From positions 40,420 through 77,261 of the forward strand of contig MELA01000067.1 in the NCBI GenBank assembly GCA_001767495.1: a DNA stretch of 36,842 nt, in the 5' to 3' direction. A program made the translations under genes and the position numbers. This document shows positions 10,661 to 20,297 of this stretch, in pieces (the stretch's first letter is position 1; each line of letters starts with the position of its first letter). A model generated the notes under the pieces. That model was not told where the DNA came from. It did no database searches and saw nothing but the letters and a program-made list of their open reading frames with translations. Origin of the DNA: Acidobacteria bacterium RIFCSPLOWO2_12_FULL_65_11 (lineage in GTDB: Bacteria; Acidobacteriota; Vicinamibacteria; Vicinamibacterales; CAVVIG01).

Positions 10661-12835
10661 TCAGCGCGCGCGCGCAGCCGCCTCAGGCGGCACCGACCCG
10701 TCCCATACACGGACGCGTCGAATGAGATCTCCCTGTTCAATCCGATCGACGATCTCCATGCCAGACACCACGCGTCCGAACAGCGTGTACTTCGCATCGA
10801 GGTGCGGCTGCGGCGAGTGCACGACAAAGAACTGGCTGCCGCCCGTGTCGGGCCACGGATCGAGTGCCATGCCCACCGCACCACGCAGATAGAGGCGCTC
10901 GTTCATTTCGTCGCGAATCGTGTAGCCGGGGCCACCCTCGCCGTCTCCTCGCGGGTCGCCTGATTGAATCACAAAGTCCGGCACGACACGATGGAACGTA
11001 CGGCCGTTGAAAAACCCGCTCCGCGCCAGCGTCACGAAGTTCTCGACGGTGAGCGGGGCCTCGATCATCGCCAGCTCGATCTGAATCGTTCCCCGATCCG
11101 TATCGATGTAGGCCTGGGTGGAGTACGGCGGGCTCACGAGGCGGGTCAGCTGATAGCCGTCCGCCGGGCGCATGGTCGGCGCGGGCCGGATCTGGCGTTC
11201 GACGTCAGAGGCCGACGCCGGGTCGAGCTGCTTGAGGAGCAGGGCGGCGCGCACGCGGACCGCCCAGTCCTTGTCGGCCAGCGCCGTTCTGAGGACCGGT
11301 ACTGCCGCTGGCACCCCATACTTCGTCAACGCCGCAAGCGCGGCGGCGCGGGCGGCGTAGGACGAATCGCGCAACCCGGATCGGTAGGCGTCGGCAAGCG
11401 CCTGTTCGCCGCCGGGCGGCCTGAGCTCGCCCAGGCTGGACGCCGCGGCCGTTCGCACGATGGCATCATCGGCCTTGAGGTGCCGCAGGAGCACATCGAC
11501 AACGTTCCCCGCCCCGAGCTTCACCAGCGACTCGAGAACCGCGGGAATGACCCGCACGTCCGGGTCGTCGAGCATCAACGTCAGACGCGGCACGGCGACC
11601 TCTGGCGCGAGCGTGCCGAGCGAGGTCGCCAGCGCCGCGCGCACGCGCCACTCGGGATCGGGATCGAGGCCCGACAGCACGACGACGAACTGTCGCGGAT
11701 CCAGCGCGGCGATCGATCGGATTGCCGCAGCGCGAATGGCCGCACTCGGGGCCGACAGCCAATCGAGCAGCTGCTCGGCCACCTCAGGCGCCGGCACCGT
11801 GGCCAGAGCCGAGATCGCCTCGAGCCGGATCTGGGCATCGGTGCCCGGGGTCTGAACGAGCCTCAGAAGCGCCGGGACGGCCGCCGGATCGCCGATCCGA
11901 CCGAGTGCGCGCACGCTTTCGATGACGATTGCGCGCTCGGGGCTGGCAAGAAGGGGCAGGAGCACCGACATCACGGTGCGGTCCTTGAGCGCGCCGAGAC
12001 CTTTGACCGCGAAGGCGCGGGTGTAGGGGTGTGCGTCCTTCGTGAGAGCGACGAGCGCGGTCGTGGCTCGCTTGTCGTCGATCCGCTGCAGCGCGTACGC
12101 GACCGGCCACCACCGGACGCGCGGCAGTCCCGACCCGTCAAGAACCGCCGACGCGAGCTGGTCGTACGCCTTCAGGCGGACCAGCGCATAGACGGCAAGC
12201 CGGAACGCGGCCGCCGGCGTGTCCCGCCGCGCGTCGGTTTCGTCGCCAGGCGGCTCGGTCAGCGCGCCGGAGTCGACGATGCCGACAGCCAGCCGGCTGA
12301 GCGCGTCGGCGGCGCCGGAGTCGCCGATGAGACCCAGCGCCTCCGCGGCGCTTCCTTGCACGAGCGGCGAACTGTCTCCGAGCGCGGCGATGAGCGGATC
12401 GCGAGCGCTCGCGTCCCCCAACAGGCCCAAGGCGAAGGCTGCGATCTGCCGCAGCTCGATATCCGGATCGCCTAAGAGGCCGACGAGCGGCTGAACGCCG
12501 GCGCGCAGCCCGACGCGTCCGACCGCCAAAGCCGCACGCCGCCTCACGCGTGGGTCCGGATCCTGGATCAGCCGCAACAGATCCGGTGCGGGCGGCTGGA
12601 GGACCACCGGCACCGCCTCGCTACGCCGCAGAATTGACGGCGTGGGTGAAACCGGCGGCGCGGGGTCGCGGAGCACGCGTTGGTCTTCCAGCCGGAGGAT
12701 CCACGCCAGCTTCTGCTCGAAGCCGAGAGCCTCAGGCGCCGCCGGGATCGCGAGTGTCGCGGGTACGGTCGGCACCGTCGCGCATGCAGCGCCACCGAGG
12801 GCCAGCGCGAGCACCAAGCCAGTTGTCGAACGCAT
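10661..12835 (-). CDS. HEAT-repeat lipoprotein with C-terminal cyclophilin domain
   Basis: This is a 724-residue two-part protein. Residues 1-20 form a lipoprotein-like signal ending in LGGAAC. About 500 residues of HEAT repeats follow, with recurring AVLESLVKLG, AVPALLRLV and RAAALAALTKYG units. The last 165 residues are a cyclophilin-type peptidyl-prolyl isomerase: GTIQIELAMIEAPLTVENFV, NGRTFHRVVPDFVIQSGDP with the catalytic Arg, GGSQFFVVHSPQPHLD and YTLFGRVVSGMEIVD. It probably folds or scaffolds envelope proteins from a lipid anchor. The ATG at 12835 gives the lipoprotein signal. The frame continues upstream to 12862 and beyond, but that crosses the palindromic promoter region and then runs antisense to the kinase gene. 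Confidence 0.9.
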   Translation of the reverse strand: MRSTTGLVLALALGGAACATVPTVPATLAIPAAPEALGFEQKLAWILRLEDQRVLRDPAPPVSPTPSILRRSEAVPVVLQPPAPDLLRLIQDPDPRVRRRAALAVGRVGLRAGVQPLVGLLGDPDIELRQIAAFALGLLGDASARDPLIAALGDSSPLVQGSAAEALGLIGDSGAADALSRLAVGIVDSGALTEPPGDETDARRDTPAAAFRLAVYALVRLKAYDQLASAVLDGSGLPRVRWWPVAYALQRIDDKRATTALVALTKDAHPYTRAFAVKGLGALKDRTVMSVLLPLLASPERAIVIESVRALGRIGDPAAVPALLRLVQTPGTDAQIRLEAISALATVPAPEVAEQLLDWLSAPSAAIRAAAIRSIAALDPRQFVVVLSGLDPDPEWRVRAALATSLGTLAPEVAVPRLTLMLDDPDVRVIPAVLESLVKLGAGNVVDVLLRHLKADDAIVRTAAASSLGELRPPGGEQALADAYRSGLRDSSYAARAAALAALTKYGVPAAVPVLRTALADKDWAVRVRAALLLKQLDPASASDVERQIRPAPTMRPADGYQLTRLVSPPYSTQAYIDTDRGTIQIELAMIEAPLTVENFVTLARSGFFNGRTFHRVVPDFVIQSGDPRGDGEGGPGYTIRDEMNERLYLRGAVGMALDPWPDTGGSQFFVVHSPQPHLDAKYTLFGRVVSGMEIVDRIEQGDLIRRVRVWDGSVPPEAAARAR

Positions 12836-12850
12836 CGGCACAGCCGTCGG

Positions 12851-12864
12851 CGATGATATCATCG
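12851..12864. promoter_or_regulatory. Perfect 14-bp palindrome between divergent genes
   Basis: CGATGATATCATCG sits in the 36-bp gap between the lipoprotein start (12835, minus) and the kinase start (12872, plus). Each strand carries a TATCAT that could serve as a -10 element, so it may be a symmetric divergent promoter or an operator. The plus-strand TATCAT (12857-12862) ends nine bases before the TTG start, leaving no room for a Shine-Dalgarno. Confidence 0.5.
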
Positions 12865-12871
12865 TGCCGCC

Positions 12872-13513
12872 TTGCCCTTCCGCCACATCGCGATTGAAGG
12901 TCCGATCGGCGCAGGCAAAACCGTTCTCGCCGAGCGGCTCGGCACGCGCCTCGACGCCACGGTGGTGCTGGAAGAAACCGAGAATCCGTTCCTCGCCGAC
13001 TTCTATGCCGACCGTCCCGGTGCGGCGCTCCAGGCGCAGCTTTTTTATCTGCTCAACCGCCACCGGCAGCAGACCGCGCTCAGGCAGACCGACCTCTTCA
13101 ATCAGATCACGATCGCCGATTACCTCTTCGACAAGGACAAGATCTTCGCGTACCTCAACCTCGATGATAATGAGTTGTTCATCTATCAGCGGCTCTACGA
13201 TCTGTTGGCTCGCGACGTACCCTCTCCGGATCTCGTCGTCTATCTCCAGACACCAACCGATGTCCTGCGGCGGCGCCTCCACAGCCGCCGCCGCGATCCC
13301 GATGCGGTGGCGCTCGAGCCCGACGATACGTACCTCCGCGAGCTGAACGAGGCGTACCATCACTTTTTTTTCCACTACACGACGACGCCTCTGCTCGTCG
13401 TCGAAACGTCGCAGTTTGACGCTGACAGCAGCAACGAAGCGCTCGACGACCTGGTCAGGCAAGTTCAGGGAATGGGCCCCGGCACCCGGTACTACGTGCC
13501 GCGCACGCGTTAG
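12872..13513 (+). CDS. Deoxynucleoside kinase family protein
   Basis: The 213-residue protein belongs to the dNK/dCK/dGK P-loop family that phosphorylates deoxynucleosides for salvage. It has the P-loop GPIGAGKT (residues 10-17), an EETENPF segment carrying the catalytic acid, ADYLFDKDKIFA, the long helix with LYDLLA, and the lid-region arginines in VLRRRLHSRRR. Substrate preference cannot be read from the sequence. The TTG at 12872 is the first possible start, since an in-frame TGA lies at 12854. It leads a plus-strand run with accD 29 bp downstream. Confidence 0.88.
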   Translation: MPFRHIAIEGPIGAGKTVLAERLGTRLDATVVLEETENPFLADFYADRPGAALQAQLFYLLNRHRQQTALRQTDLFNQITIADYLFDKDKIFAYLNLDDNELFIYQRLYDLLARDVPSPDLVVYLQTPTDVLRRRLHSRRRDPDAVALEPDDTYLRELNEAYHHFFFHYTTTPLLVVETSQFDADSSNEALDDLVRQVQGMGPGTRYYVPRTR

Positions 13514-13542
13514 TCCCCGGACTTTTGGTAAGCTGACACTTC

Positions 13543-14499
<957 letters not shown>

Positions 14500-14519
14500 C
14501 GTTCGGCACAGCACGAGTA

Positions 14520-14534
14520 GGGGCGGGGCCCCCC
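14520..14534 (+). repeat. GGGGYGGGGCCCC repeat, copy 2 (accD-folC gap)
   Basis: GGGGCGGGGCCCCCC followed by GAGCATAAAG, about 34 bp after copy 1. It is immediately upstream of the folC ribosome-binding region. Confidence 0.75.
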
Positions 14535-14548
14535 GAGCATAAAGAAAG

Positions 14549-15865
14549 GTGACGAGCGACCCTCTCTCGTACCTCTTCGGCCTCGAACAATTCGGGATCA
14601 AGTTCGGCCTCGAGAAGACGTCGGCGCTTGTCGACCGCCTGGATCATCCCGAGCGGGCATTTCAGTCGGTCCACATCGCAGGCACCAACGGCAAGGGTTC
14701 GGTCACGGCCATGGTCGAAGCCGCGCTCCGGGCGGCCGGACATCGTGCGGCCCGCTACACCTCTCCGCATCTCATCGACCTCACCGAGCGTTTCGTGATC
14801 GACGGGCGGGCCGTGGCCACCGACGTGCTCGTGGCTGTCGTCGCCGACCTCCGTACGGTCATCGAGGGCCTGCTGAGGGACGGCACCCTGCAGGATCAGC
14901 CGACCTTCTTTGAGGTCACGACAGCCGCCGCCTTTGAGATCTTCCGGCGAGCTGGTGCCGAGGTTGGCGTCATCGAGGTCGGGCTCGGCGGCCGGCTGGA
15001 TGCCACCAACGTCGTCCGCCCGGCGGTGACAGCCATCACCTCGATCGCGTTCGACCATGAACGGTATCTCGGCTCGACGCTCGATCAGATCGCGACCGAG
15101 AAGGCGGGCATCATCAAGCCCGGGGTGCCGGTGGTCGTCGGGGCGCTCGCGCCAGAAGCGGCCCGCGCGATCGAAACGGTCGCCCGAGAGCGCGGCGCCG
15201 AGTTGATTCGAGCGTCAGACGGCGCACGCGTCGTCAGGCTAGAGCCGGACGCTACGCACGACACTAGGTACGATGCACCATCCGGGACCGTTGTCCGGTT
15301 GGTGACGCCGGTGCGCGACTATGGCGAGGTCGCGATCGGCCTGCCGGGCGTGCACCAGATCGACAACGCGCTGGTGGCGGTCCGTCTGCTCGAGACTCTG
15401 CATGAACAAGGGATCGCCGTGCCTCCGGAGGCGATCGTCGCGGGCCTCGCGCGGCCCTCGTGGCCGGGTCGCCTCGATCGCCGTCGCCTGAAGGACGGCC
15501 GCGAAGTGCTGCTCGATGCCGCCCATAACCCGGCCGGCGCCGCTGCGCTCGCGTCCTACCTACACGAACTGCCGGGTCCCCCTCCGCCGCTCGTCTTCGC
15601 CGCCATGGGTGATAAGGACATCGGCGGCATGCTGCGCGTGCTGCTGCCCGCGGTCAGCCGCATCGTGCTGACTCGCGCCTCAAGCCGACGCTCGGCGGAT
15701 CCGACAGACCTCGCCCGACTGGCGCGTGCGATCGCACCGGACGTGCCCGCCGTCGTCGAGCCGTCTGCAGCGGCGGCGATCGCCGCCGCTTGGTGCGTCT
15801 CGCCGCGGATCGTCGTCGCCGGATCGATTTTCCTGCTGGGTGACGTGATGAAGGAAATAGGATAG
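14549..15865 (+). CDS. folC: Bifunctional folylpolyglutamate synthase / dihydrofolate synthase
   Basis: FolC adds glutamate to dihydropteroate and to reduced folates. The 438-residue Mur-ligase-family protein has the P-loop GTNGKGS (residues 45-51), the TSPHL motif, the EVGLGGRLDATNVV signature, SIAFDHERYLGSTLDQIA(T)EKAGI, and the C-terminal LLDAAHNPAGA. The start is taken as the GTG at 14549, directly after AGAAAG; this leaves an unusually short spacing, so it is not secure, but the N-terminus YLFGLEQFGIKFGLE is the family standard. The lptD gene begins seven bases after its stop. Confidence 0.95.
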   Translation: MTSDPLSYLFGLEQFGIKFGLEKTSALVDRLDHPERAFQSVHIAGTNGKGSVTAMVEAALRAAGHRAARYTSPHLIDLTERFVIDGRAVATDVLVAVVADLRTVIEGLLRDGTLQDQPTFFEVTTAAAFEIFRRAGAEVGVIEVGLGGRLDATNVVRPAVTAITSIAFDHERYLGSTLDQIATEKAGIIKPGVPVVVGALAPEAARAIETVARERGAELIRASDGARVVRLEPDATHDTRYDAPSGTVVRLVTPVRDYGEVAIGLPGVHQIDNALVAVRLLETLHEQGIAVPPEAIVAGLARPSWPGRLDRRRLKDGREVLLDAAHNPAGAAALASYLHELPGPPPPLVFAAMGDKDIGGMLRVLLPAVSRIVLTRASSRRSADPTDLARLARAIAPDVPAVVEPSAAAAIAAAWCVSPRIVVAGSIFLLGDVMKEIG

Positions 15866-15872
15866 CCGGGGC

Positions 15873-18182
15873 ATGCTCAGGACTCGACTACTCGTGCTCT
15901 GCCCGATGGCGATCGTCCTGACGGCCGCCACCTCACGCGCGCAGCAGCCGCCTGTGGCCGACACGACCCTCAGCGACAGCCGAGAGGTGTCGAACGGCCA
16001 GAAGGACTGGCATTTCATCGGCCACGTCGAGATGGAACGCGGCGACGCGAAGATCTACGCCGACGATGTGAAGTACACGGGTGACGATCGCCGCGCGGTT
16101 GCCACCGGAAACGTCGTCTTCGTGCAGGGGAACAATCGCATTTCAGCCGAGCGCGCCGACTTCGATACTGAAACGCGCCTTGGCACCTTCTACCACGCGA
16201 CGGGTATGGCTGAGGTTCAACCACCCCGGCAGCCGACGCGCCCCGGGACGCTCGCCATCCCTCAGGTGCCCGGCCAGGAGACCACGGTGTTCTTCTTCGG
16301 CGATACGGTGGAGAAGATCGGACCCCGAAACTACAAGATCACCAACGGCGGCTTCACGACGTGCGTTCAGCCAACGCCCCGCTGGGATCTGCACGCCGAT
16401 ACGGTGACCCTCAACGTGAATGACTACGTGGTACTGCGACAGGCGGTGCTGACGGTCAAGGGCGTGCCGATGTTCTATCTGCCGATCATGTACTACCCGA
16501 TCAAGAGGGAGAATCGGGCGACCGGCTTCTTACTTCCCACGTACGGTCTCTCGACCATCCGCGGCCAGTCCCTTCACAACGCCTTCTTCTGGGCGATCGA
16601 TCGCAGTCAGGACTTGACGTTCATGCACGACTATTTCTCGAAGACAGGTCAGGGCATGGGCAGCGAATACCGCTACAGCCTGGCGGAGGGATCGGAGGGT
16701 AGCGTCCGCGCGCACCACCTCACTCAGCGCCAGACGAGCTACGCGCTGCCCGACGGCACATATTCGACGCTCGCGGCCAGCCGCAGCTACGAGATCCGCG
16801 GTGGTGCGAACCAGATCCTGCCCGGGAGCCTACGCGCCCGCGCCCGCGTCGATTACTTTTCGAGCCTCGCCACGATGCAGACCTTCAACACGAATATCGT
16901 CGATGCCTCGCGCAGTCGGCGCAGCGTCGGCGGAAATGTGGTCGGCGCCTGGGGCTCGTACGCGTTGAACGGCACGTTCGATCGCACCGAGTCTTTCTAT
17001 AACGAGACCAACTCCGCCGTGACCGGCAGCTGGCCACGGGTCGCCCTCACCCGTAACGAGCGTCCGATTCCCGAGACGCCCCTCTACTTCTCGGTGGCGA
17101 GCGAGTACGCGCGACTGCTGCGCGACAACAGGACCGACACGGGCGAGAGCGATCAGAGCCTGACGCGACTCGACCTGGCGCCGCAAGCCCGCCTCCCGTT
17201 TCGCAAGTGGCAATGGTTCACCGTCAACTCGACTCTAGGATGGCGCGATACGTTCTATACTCGCGGCCTCGATGACAACCTCATCATCGCTGACCGATCC
17301 GTCAACCGACGATTTCTGACGGCCCAAAGCCAGTTGGCCGGTCCGACGTTCGTCAGGCTGTGGGACACGCCGGCCAACGGGTACGCCGAGCGATTCAAGC
17401 ACTCCATCGAGCCGAACCTCACCGTCACACGCACCTCGTCTATCGACAACGCCTCGCGCATCGTTCGGCTGGAAGCCACCGACTTCATCGTCGGCGACGT
17501 CACGCAGTACGCGTACGGCGTGACAAACCGCCTCTACGCCAAACGCCGCGTGGCTCCCGGCCAGACGTCTCAGGCGCGCGAGATCGCCAATGTCGAATTG
17601 ACCCAGACCTACTACTCGAACCGGCGGGCGGGGCAAGTCGATCCCCGGTACGCCTCGAGCTTCACCGGCGCCGCGCAGAGCAATTTTTCGCCCATCGCGC
17701 TCGCCATGCGGGCGTTGCCGACCAACGACTTCAGCGCGACGCTGAGGGCCGAGTTCGATAGCCGGTACCGCGCGCTGCGCACGATCGCGGCGACCGGCAC
17801 GTACGCGTGGACCGGGCGCGTGCAGACGACCGTGGGCTGGAGCAAGCGGGCATTTATTAAAGACCTGCCGGGATTCGACGACCCGGCCCAACTCGATCAC
17901 TTCATCAACACCTCGTCGACCGTTCGCACGAGGGACAACCGCTACGGCGGCATCTATTCGTTCAACTTCGACGCGTTGCACGGGACGCTGCTCCAGCAGC
18001 GGATGTCGGCGTTCTACAACGCACAGTGTTGCGGCATCGCGATCGAATACCAGCGCTTCAATCTCGCCGGTGCGAGCGGCACGCCCGTGCTGGCCGATCA
18101 CCGGTTCTTCCTGTCCTTCACACTCGCCGGGCTGGGCAATTTTTCGCCACTGAACGGCGCGCTCGGCGGCGTGCCCCGGTAG
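15873..18182 (+). CDS. lptD: LPS-assembly protein LptD
   Basis: LptD is the outer-membrane barrel that inserts lipopolysaccharide into the outer leaflet. The 769-residue protein has a signal peptide ending SRAQ near residue 24, an OstA/LptA-like jelly-roll domain (GHVEMERGDAKIYADDVKY, then AVATGNVVFVQGNNRISAERA), and a long barrel with the family landmark FYLPIMYYPIKRENRATGFLLP. Near the C-terminus AQCCGIAIEYQ matches the family's conserved Cys pair region. This is the best evidence in the window for an LPS-bearing diderm. The sugar reductase gene follows six bases downstream. Confidence 0.93.
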   Translation: MLRTRLLVLCPMAIVLTAATSRAQQPPVADTTLSDSREVSNGQKDWHFIGHVEMERGDAKIYADDVKYTGDDRRAVATGNVVFVQGNNRISAERADFDTETRLGTFYHATGMAEVQPPRQPTRPGTLAIPQVPGQETTVFFFGDTVEKIGPRNYKITNGGFTTCVQPTPRWDLHADTVTLNVNDYVVLRQAVLTVKGVPMFYLPIMYYPIKRENRATGFLLPTYGLSTIRGQSLHNAFFWAIDRSQDLTFMHDYFSKTGQGMGSEYRYSLAEGSEGSVRAHHLTQRQTSYALPDGTYSTLAASRSYEIRGGANQILPGSLRARARVDYFSSLATMQTFNTNIVDASRSRRSVGGNVVGAWGSYALNGTFDRTESFYNETNSAVTGSWPRVALTRNERPIPETPLYFSVASEYARLLRDNRTDTGESDQSLTRLDLAPQARLPFRKWQWFTVNSTLGWRDTFYTRGLDDNLIIADRSVNRRFLTAQSQLAGPTFVRLWDTPANGYAERFKHSIEPNLTVTRTSSIDNASRIVRLEATDFIVGDVTQYAYGVTNRLYAKRRVAPGQTSQAREIANVELTQTYYSNRRAGQVDPRYASSFTGAAQSNFSPIALAMRALPTNDFSATLRAEFDSRYRALRTIAATGTYAWTGRVQTTVGWSKRAFIKDLPGFDDPAQLDHFINTSSTVRTRDNRYGGIYSFNFDALHGTLLQQRMSAFYNAQCCGIAIEYQRFNLAGASGTPVLADHRFFLSFTLAGLGNFSPLNGALGGVPR

Positions 18183-18188
18183 GTAAGG

Positions 18189-19148
18189 ATGCGCGTGATC
18201 GGCGCGACGGTGGCTGGCCCGATTCTCGTCACCGGCGCAGCTGGTTTCGCGGGACGCCATCTCGTCGATCTGCTCGCCGGCGTGACCGGCGACCTCGTCG
18301 CGTGGTATCGGCCCGGCGGCACGCCGCCCGGACGCGACTCGATCGCCAAGTGGACCGCCGTTGATTTACTGAATCGGCAGGCGGTCTTCGAGGCGATCGC
18401 GCGTCTGCGGCCCGCCGCCGTGTACCACTGCGCCGGCGCCGCGCACGCCGGGCGCGCGTGGGATCGGACCGAGTCAACCTTCGCGATCAACGTCCGCGGC
18501 ACCCATCACCTTCTCGAGGCCATGGCCCAGGCCGGCGTGCAGGCTCGCGCCCTGATTCCCAGTTCCGCCATGATCTATCGACCGGCGAACAAGGCGCTGG
18601 CCGAGGACGATGCGCTCGTACCGACCGGCCCCTACGGCCTGAGCAAGCTTGCGCAGGAGCTGCTCGCCGTACGCGCGATGTCCGACAGCCTGGAGGTGAC
18701 AATTGCGCGCGCCTTCAATCACATCGGACCCGGTCAGGATCCGCGCTTCGCCGCGTCGGGATTCGCCCGCCGGATCGCCGACATCGAGGCGGGACGTTGG
18801 GCGCCGGAAATTACCGTCGGCAATCTCGACGCGCGGCGCGACCTGACCGACGCCCGCGACACGGCCCGCGCCTACCGCGTCATCCTGCACACGGGCCGCC
18901 CTGGGCGGGCGTACAACGTCTGCTCGGGTCGGGCTGTGGTCATCGGTGACCTGCTCGAGATGCTGCTGGCCAGGGCGCGCGTCCCCATTCGCATCCGCGT
19001 CGATCCCGCCAGATTCCGGCCCGACGATGTCCCGTTGCTCGTTGGCGATCCAAGCCGGATCCGCGATGAGCTTGGCTGGACGCCGCTCGTGCCCCTCGAT
19101 CAGACCCTCGACGATTTGCTGGAGTACTGGCGCGCCGAAACGCGATGA
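18189..19148 (+). CDS. NAD(P)-dependent sugar epimerase/dehydratase, probably GDP-6-deoxy-mannose reductase-like
   Basis: This 319-residue extended short-chain dehydrogenase has the nucleotide-binding GAAGFAG (residues 16-22), catalytic Ser126, Tyr149 and Lys153 (PYGLSK), AFNHIGPGQ, and the closing YNVCSGRAV, VPLLVGDPSRIRDELGW and LDDLLEYWR typical of the GMD/RMD branch. Such enzymes reduce GDP-4-keto-6-deoxymannose to GDP-D-rhamnose for O-antigen or exopolysaccharide. Placement directly after lptD supports an LPS role. The exact substrate is inferred, and other NDP-sugars are possible. Confidence 0.85.
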   Translation: MRVIGATVAGPILVTGAAGFAGRHLVDLLAGVTGDLVAWYRPGGTPPGRDSIAKWTAVDLLNRQAVFEAIARLRPAAVYHCAGAAHAGRAWDRTESTFAINVRGTHHLLEAMAQAGVQARALIPSSAMIYRPANKALAEDDALVPTGPYGLSKLAQELLAVRAMSDSLEVTIARAFNHIGPGQDPRFAASGFARRIADIEAGRWAPEITVGNLDARRDLTDARDTARAYRVILHTGRPGRAYNVCSGRAVVIGDLLEMLLARARVPIRIRVDPARFRPDDVPLLVGDPSRIRDELGWTPLVPLDQTLDDLLEYWRAETR

Positions 19149-19215
19149 CTGAGGACAGCGGGATGTGACCACATGATGCCAAATTGTCGTTACTTCCTCG
19201 CCGAGGTGTTGAACG

Positions 19216-19390
19216 GAGACGGTCGGCATTCGTGACCTCAAGACGCACCCCACCTGACGTCGATTGGGCCCACCAACTCGTGGCGGAGGGACGAGCGCAC
19301 TGGAATGGCGGCAAGCCGACCGGCTCCAAGCGGCCGCCGGCCATCAAAGGCAGGACGGCATCGTCGATGGTGCTGGAGGATCGCCGGTGA
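19216..19390 (+). pseudogene. Remnant of a Phd/YefM-type antitoxin
   Basis: Two pieces of one antitoxin lie in different frames. The N-terminal piece reads ETVGIRDLKTH (19216-19248), the typical opening of Phd antitoxins, but an in-frame stop at 19210 leaves it no start codon and it runs into TGA at 19255. The C-terminal piece (19250-19390) reads PPDVDWAHQLVAEGRAHW then GGKPTGSKRPP and ends MVLEDRR, the typical tail of this antitoxin family. The middle, about 35 codons, is missing. A GTG overlapping the stop (19387) followed by REISSS in another frame could be a trace of the lost PIN toxin, but this is weak. Confidence 0.6.
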
Positions 19391-19458
19391 CGCTATCAGG
19401 CCGCCCGGAAGCTGATCGGGCGCGAGATCTCGAGCAGCCTGCGGTGCGCTCGGTGGGT

Positions 19459-19743
19459 TTATCGCTGACTGGCTGCGACTGTTACCAGCGGTGGGATACC
19501 CTCTCGCGGCGGGCCGTTCCAGATCAGCACGTCCGGGCACAAGTCGGCCCCGTTGGGCCAAACGACGGTGCCATGCTCAACGCGCGCCGATTGGAAGACC
19601 GCACGATTGTCGCGAACCGGATCGAACACAGGCCCGACGAGCAGCGGTTCGACGTCCCGATCGACCGTTGAACCGTCCGTCAACACCAAACGAAGACGGA
19701 AGCGATCGAGGGGGATAACGCCGGCAATTCGAAGAAGCTTCAC
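19459..19743 (-). CDS. DUF2442 domain protein
   Basis: The 94-residue protein matches DUF2442: RFRLRLVLTDGSTVDRDVEP, then GPVFDPVRD and the hallmark GTVVWPNGADLCPDVL. Genes of this family often stand beside a DUF4160 gene in toxin-antitoxin-like pairs; no intact partner is visible here, so it may be an orphan. The start is the GTG at 19743. A TAGAAT hexamer ends six bases before that GTG and no Shine-Dalgarno is present, so the message may be leaderless. It sits in an island of toxin-antitoxin genes and remnants. Confidence 0.82.
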   Translation of the reverse strand: MKLLRIAGVIPLDRFRLRLVLTDGSTVDRDVEPLLVGPVFDPVRDNRAVFQSARVEHGTVVWPNGADLCPDVLIWNGPPREGIPPLVTVAASQR

Positions 19744-19749
19744 CGCGCC

Positions 19750-19755
19750 ATTCTA
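19750..19755 (-). promoter_or_regulatory. Possible -10 element for the DUF2442 gene
   Basis: TAGAAT on the minus strand, six bases before the GTG start. A short palindrome, CTCCAGTGGAG, overlaps its upstream side (19755-19765). Confidence 0.35.
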
Positions 19756-20067
19756 CTCCAGTGGAGCGATGGGTTCAGGCGCGCGGCCACTGCGGGCAAG
19801 CGTCCAATCCTTGCGCAGGATCACGCGGAAGACCACTGGCTCTGGCCTTCCTCAGCATCCAGGCGGTCCGCCAGGAATCTCAGGTCCGCACGCGCCTCAC
19901 TCGCGGCGGCGAACACAACGTCACGCCTTGCAGCGCTCTTTGGAACGAATTGTTCCGGGCGACGGCACGCCTCGCGTGCATCGCGCACGCGTAACACGCG
20001 TCTGCGCCTGCACTTGCACTTTGTGGCTGCTGCGGCACGCATCGTGATACAGAAACATGCGAATCCT
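19756..20067. other. Stretch without a recognisable gene
   Basis: Frames are open on both strands, but none shows a family motif, a convincing start or a Shine-Dalgarno. A minus-strand frame with AASEARADLRFLADRLDAEE could be an old helical fragment. I see no tRNA, repeat or insertion sequence here. Confidence 0.4.
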
Positions 20068-20160
20068 ATGAAACATCTACATCGGTTCGATCGTTTCCGC
20101 TGCGGCTTTGCTGGCCGTCGTAACACTGGCGCCGGCATTTGCGAAAGCGCAGACCGCGCC
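20068..20160 (+). pseudogene. Remnant start of a secreted protein
   Basis: An ATG at 20068 is followed, one frame away, by IYIGSIVSAAALLAVV and TLAPAFAKAQ, a textbook signal peptide. The two frames would join if a single base were missing after ATGAAA. The sequence beyond the signal does not read as a recognisable mature protein in any frame. It is best read as the 5' relic of an exported protein; chance is possible. Confidence 0.35.
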
Positions 20161-20297
20161 AGAAGATCCAGACCGGCGGCGAAGAAGTGAGACCCGCTGG
20201 TCCGTTTGCGTCTGGCAGCGGCCCCATGACGATCCGAGCGCGAACAGAGGGAAGCGCCGCCGTGCCAATGACTCGGAGTTATTCTCGATCTCCAGGG

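Noticed and set aside
10964-12475. 503-codon frame on the plus strand
   Set aside because: Antisense to the HEAT/cyclophilin gene, Arg/Gly/Ala rich, no family motif or ribosome site.
12863-13462. Upstream extension of the HEAT/cyclophilin frame
   Set aside because: It runs antisense through the deoxynucleoside kinase gene; the lipoprotein signal fixes the start at 12835.
19387-19465. Possible PIN-toxin trace after the broken Phd antitoxin
   Set aside because: A GTG in the right place and REISSS one frame away are suggestive, but no active-site acid can be identified.
20006-20058. Minus-strand frame reading MFLYHDACRSSHKVQVQ
   Set aside because: It faintly recalls the start of DUF4160, the usual partner of DUF2442, but the match is too short and the rest of the fold is missing.
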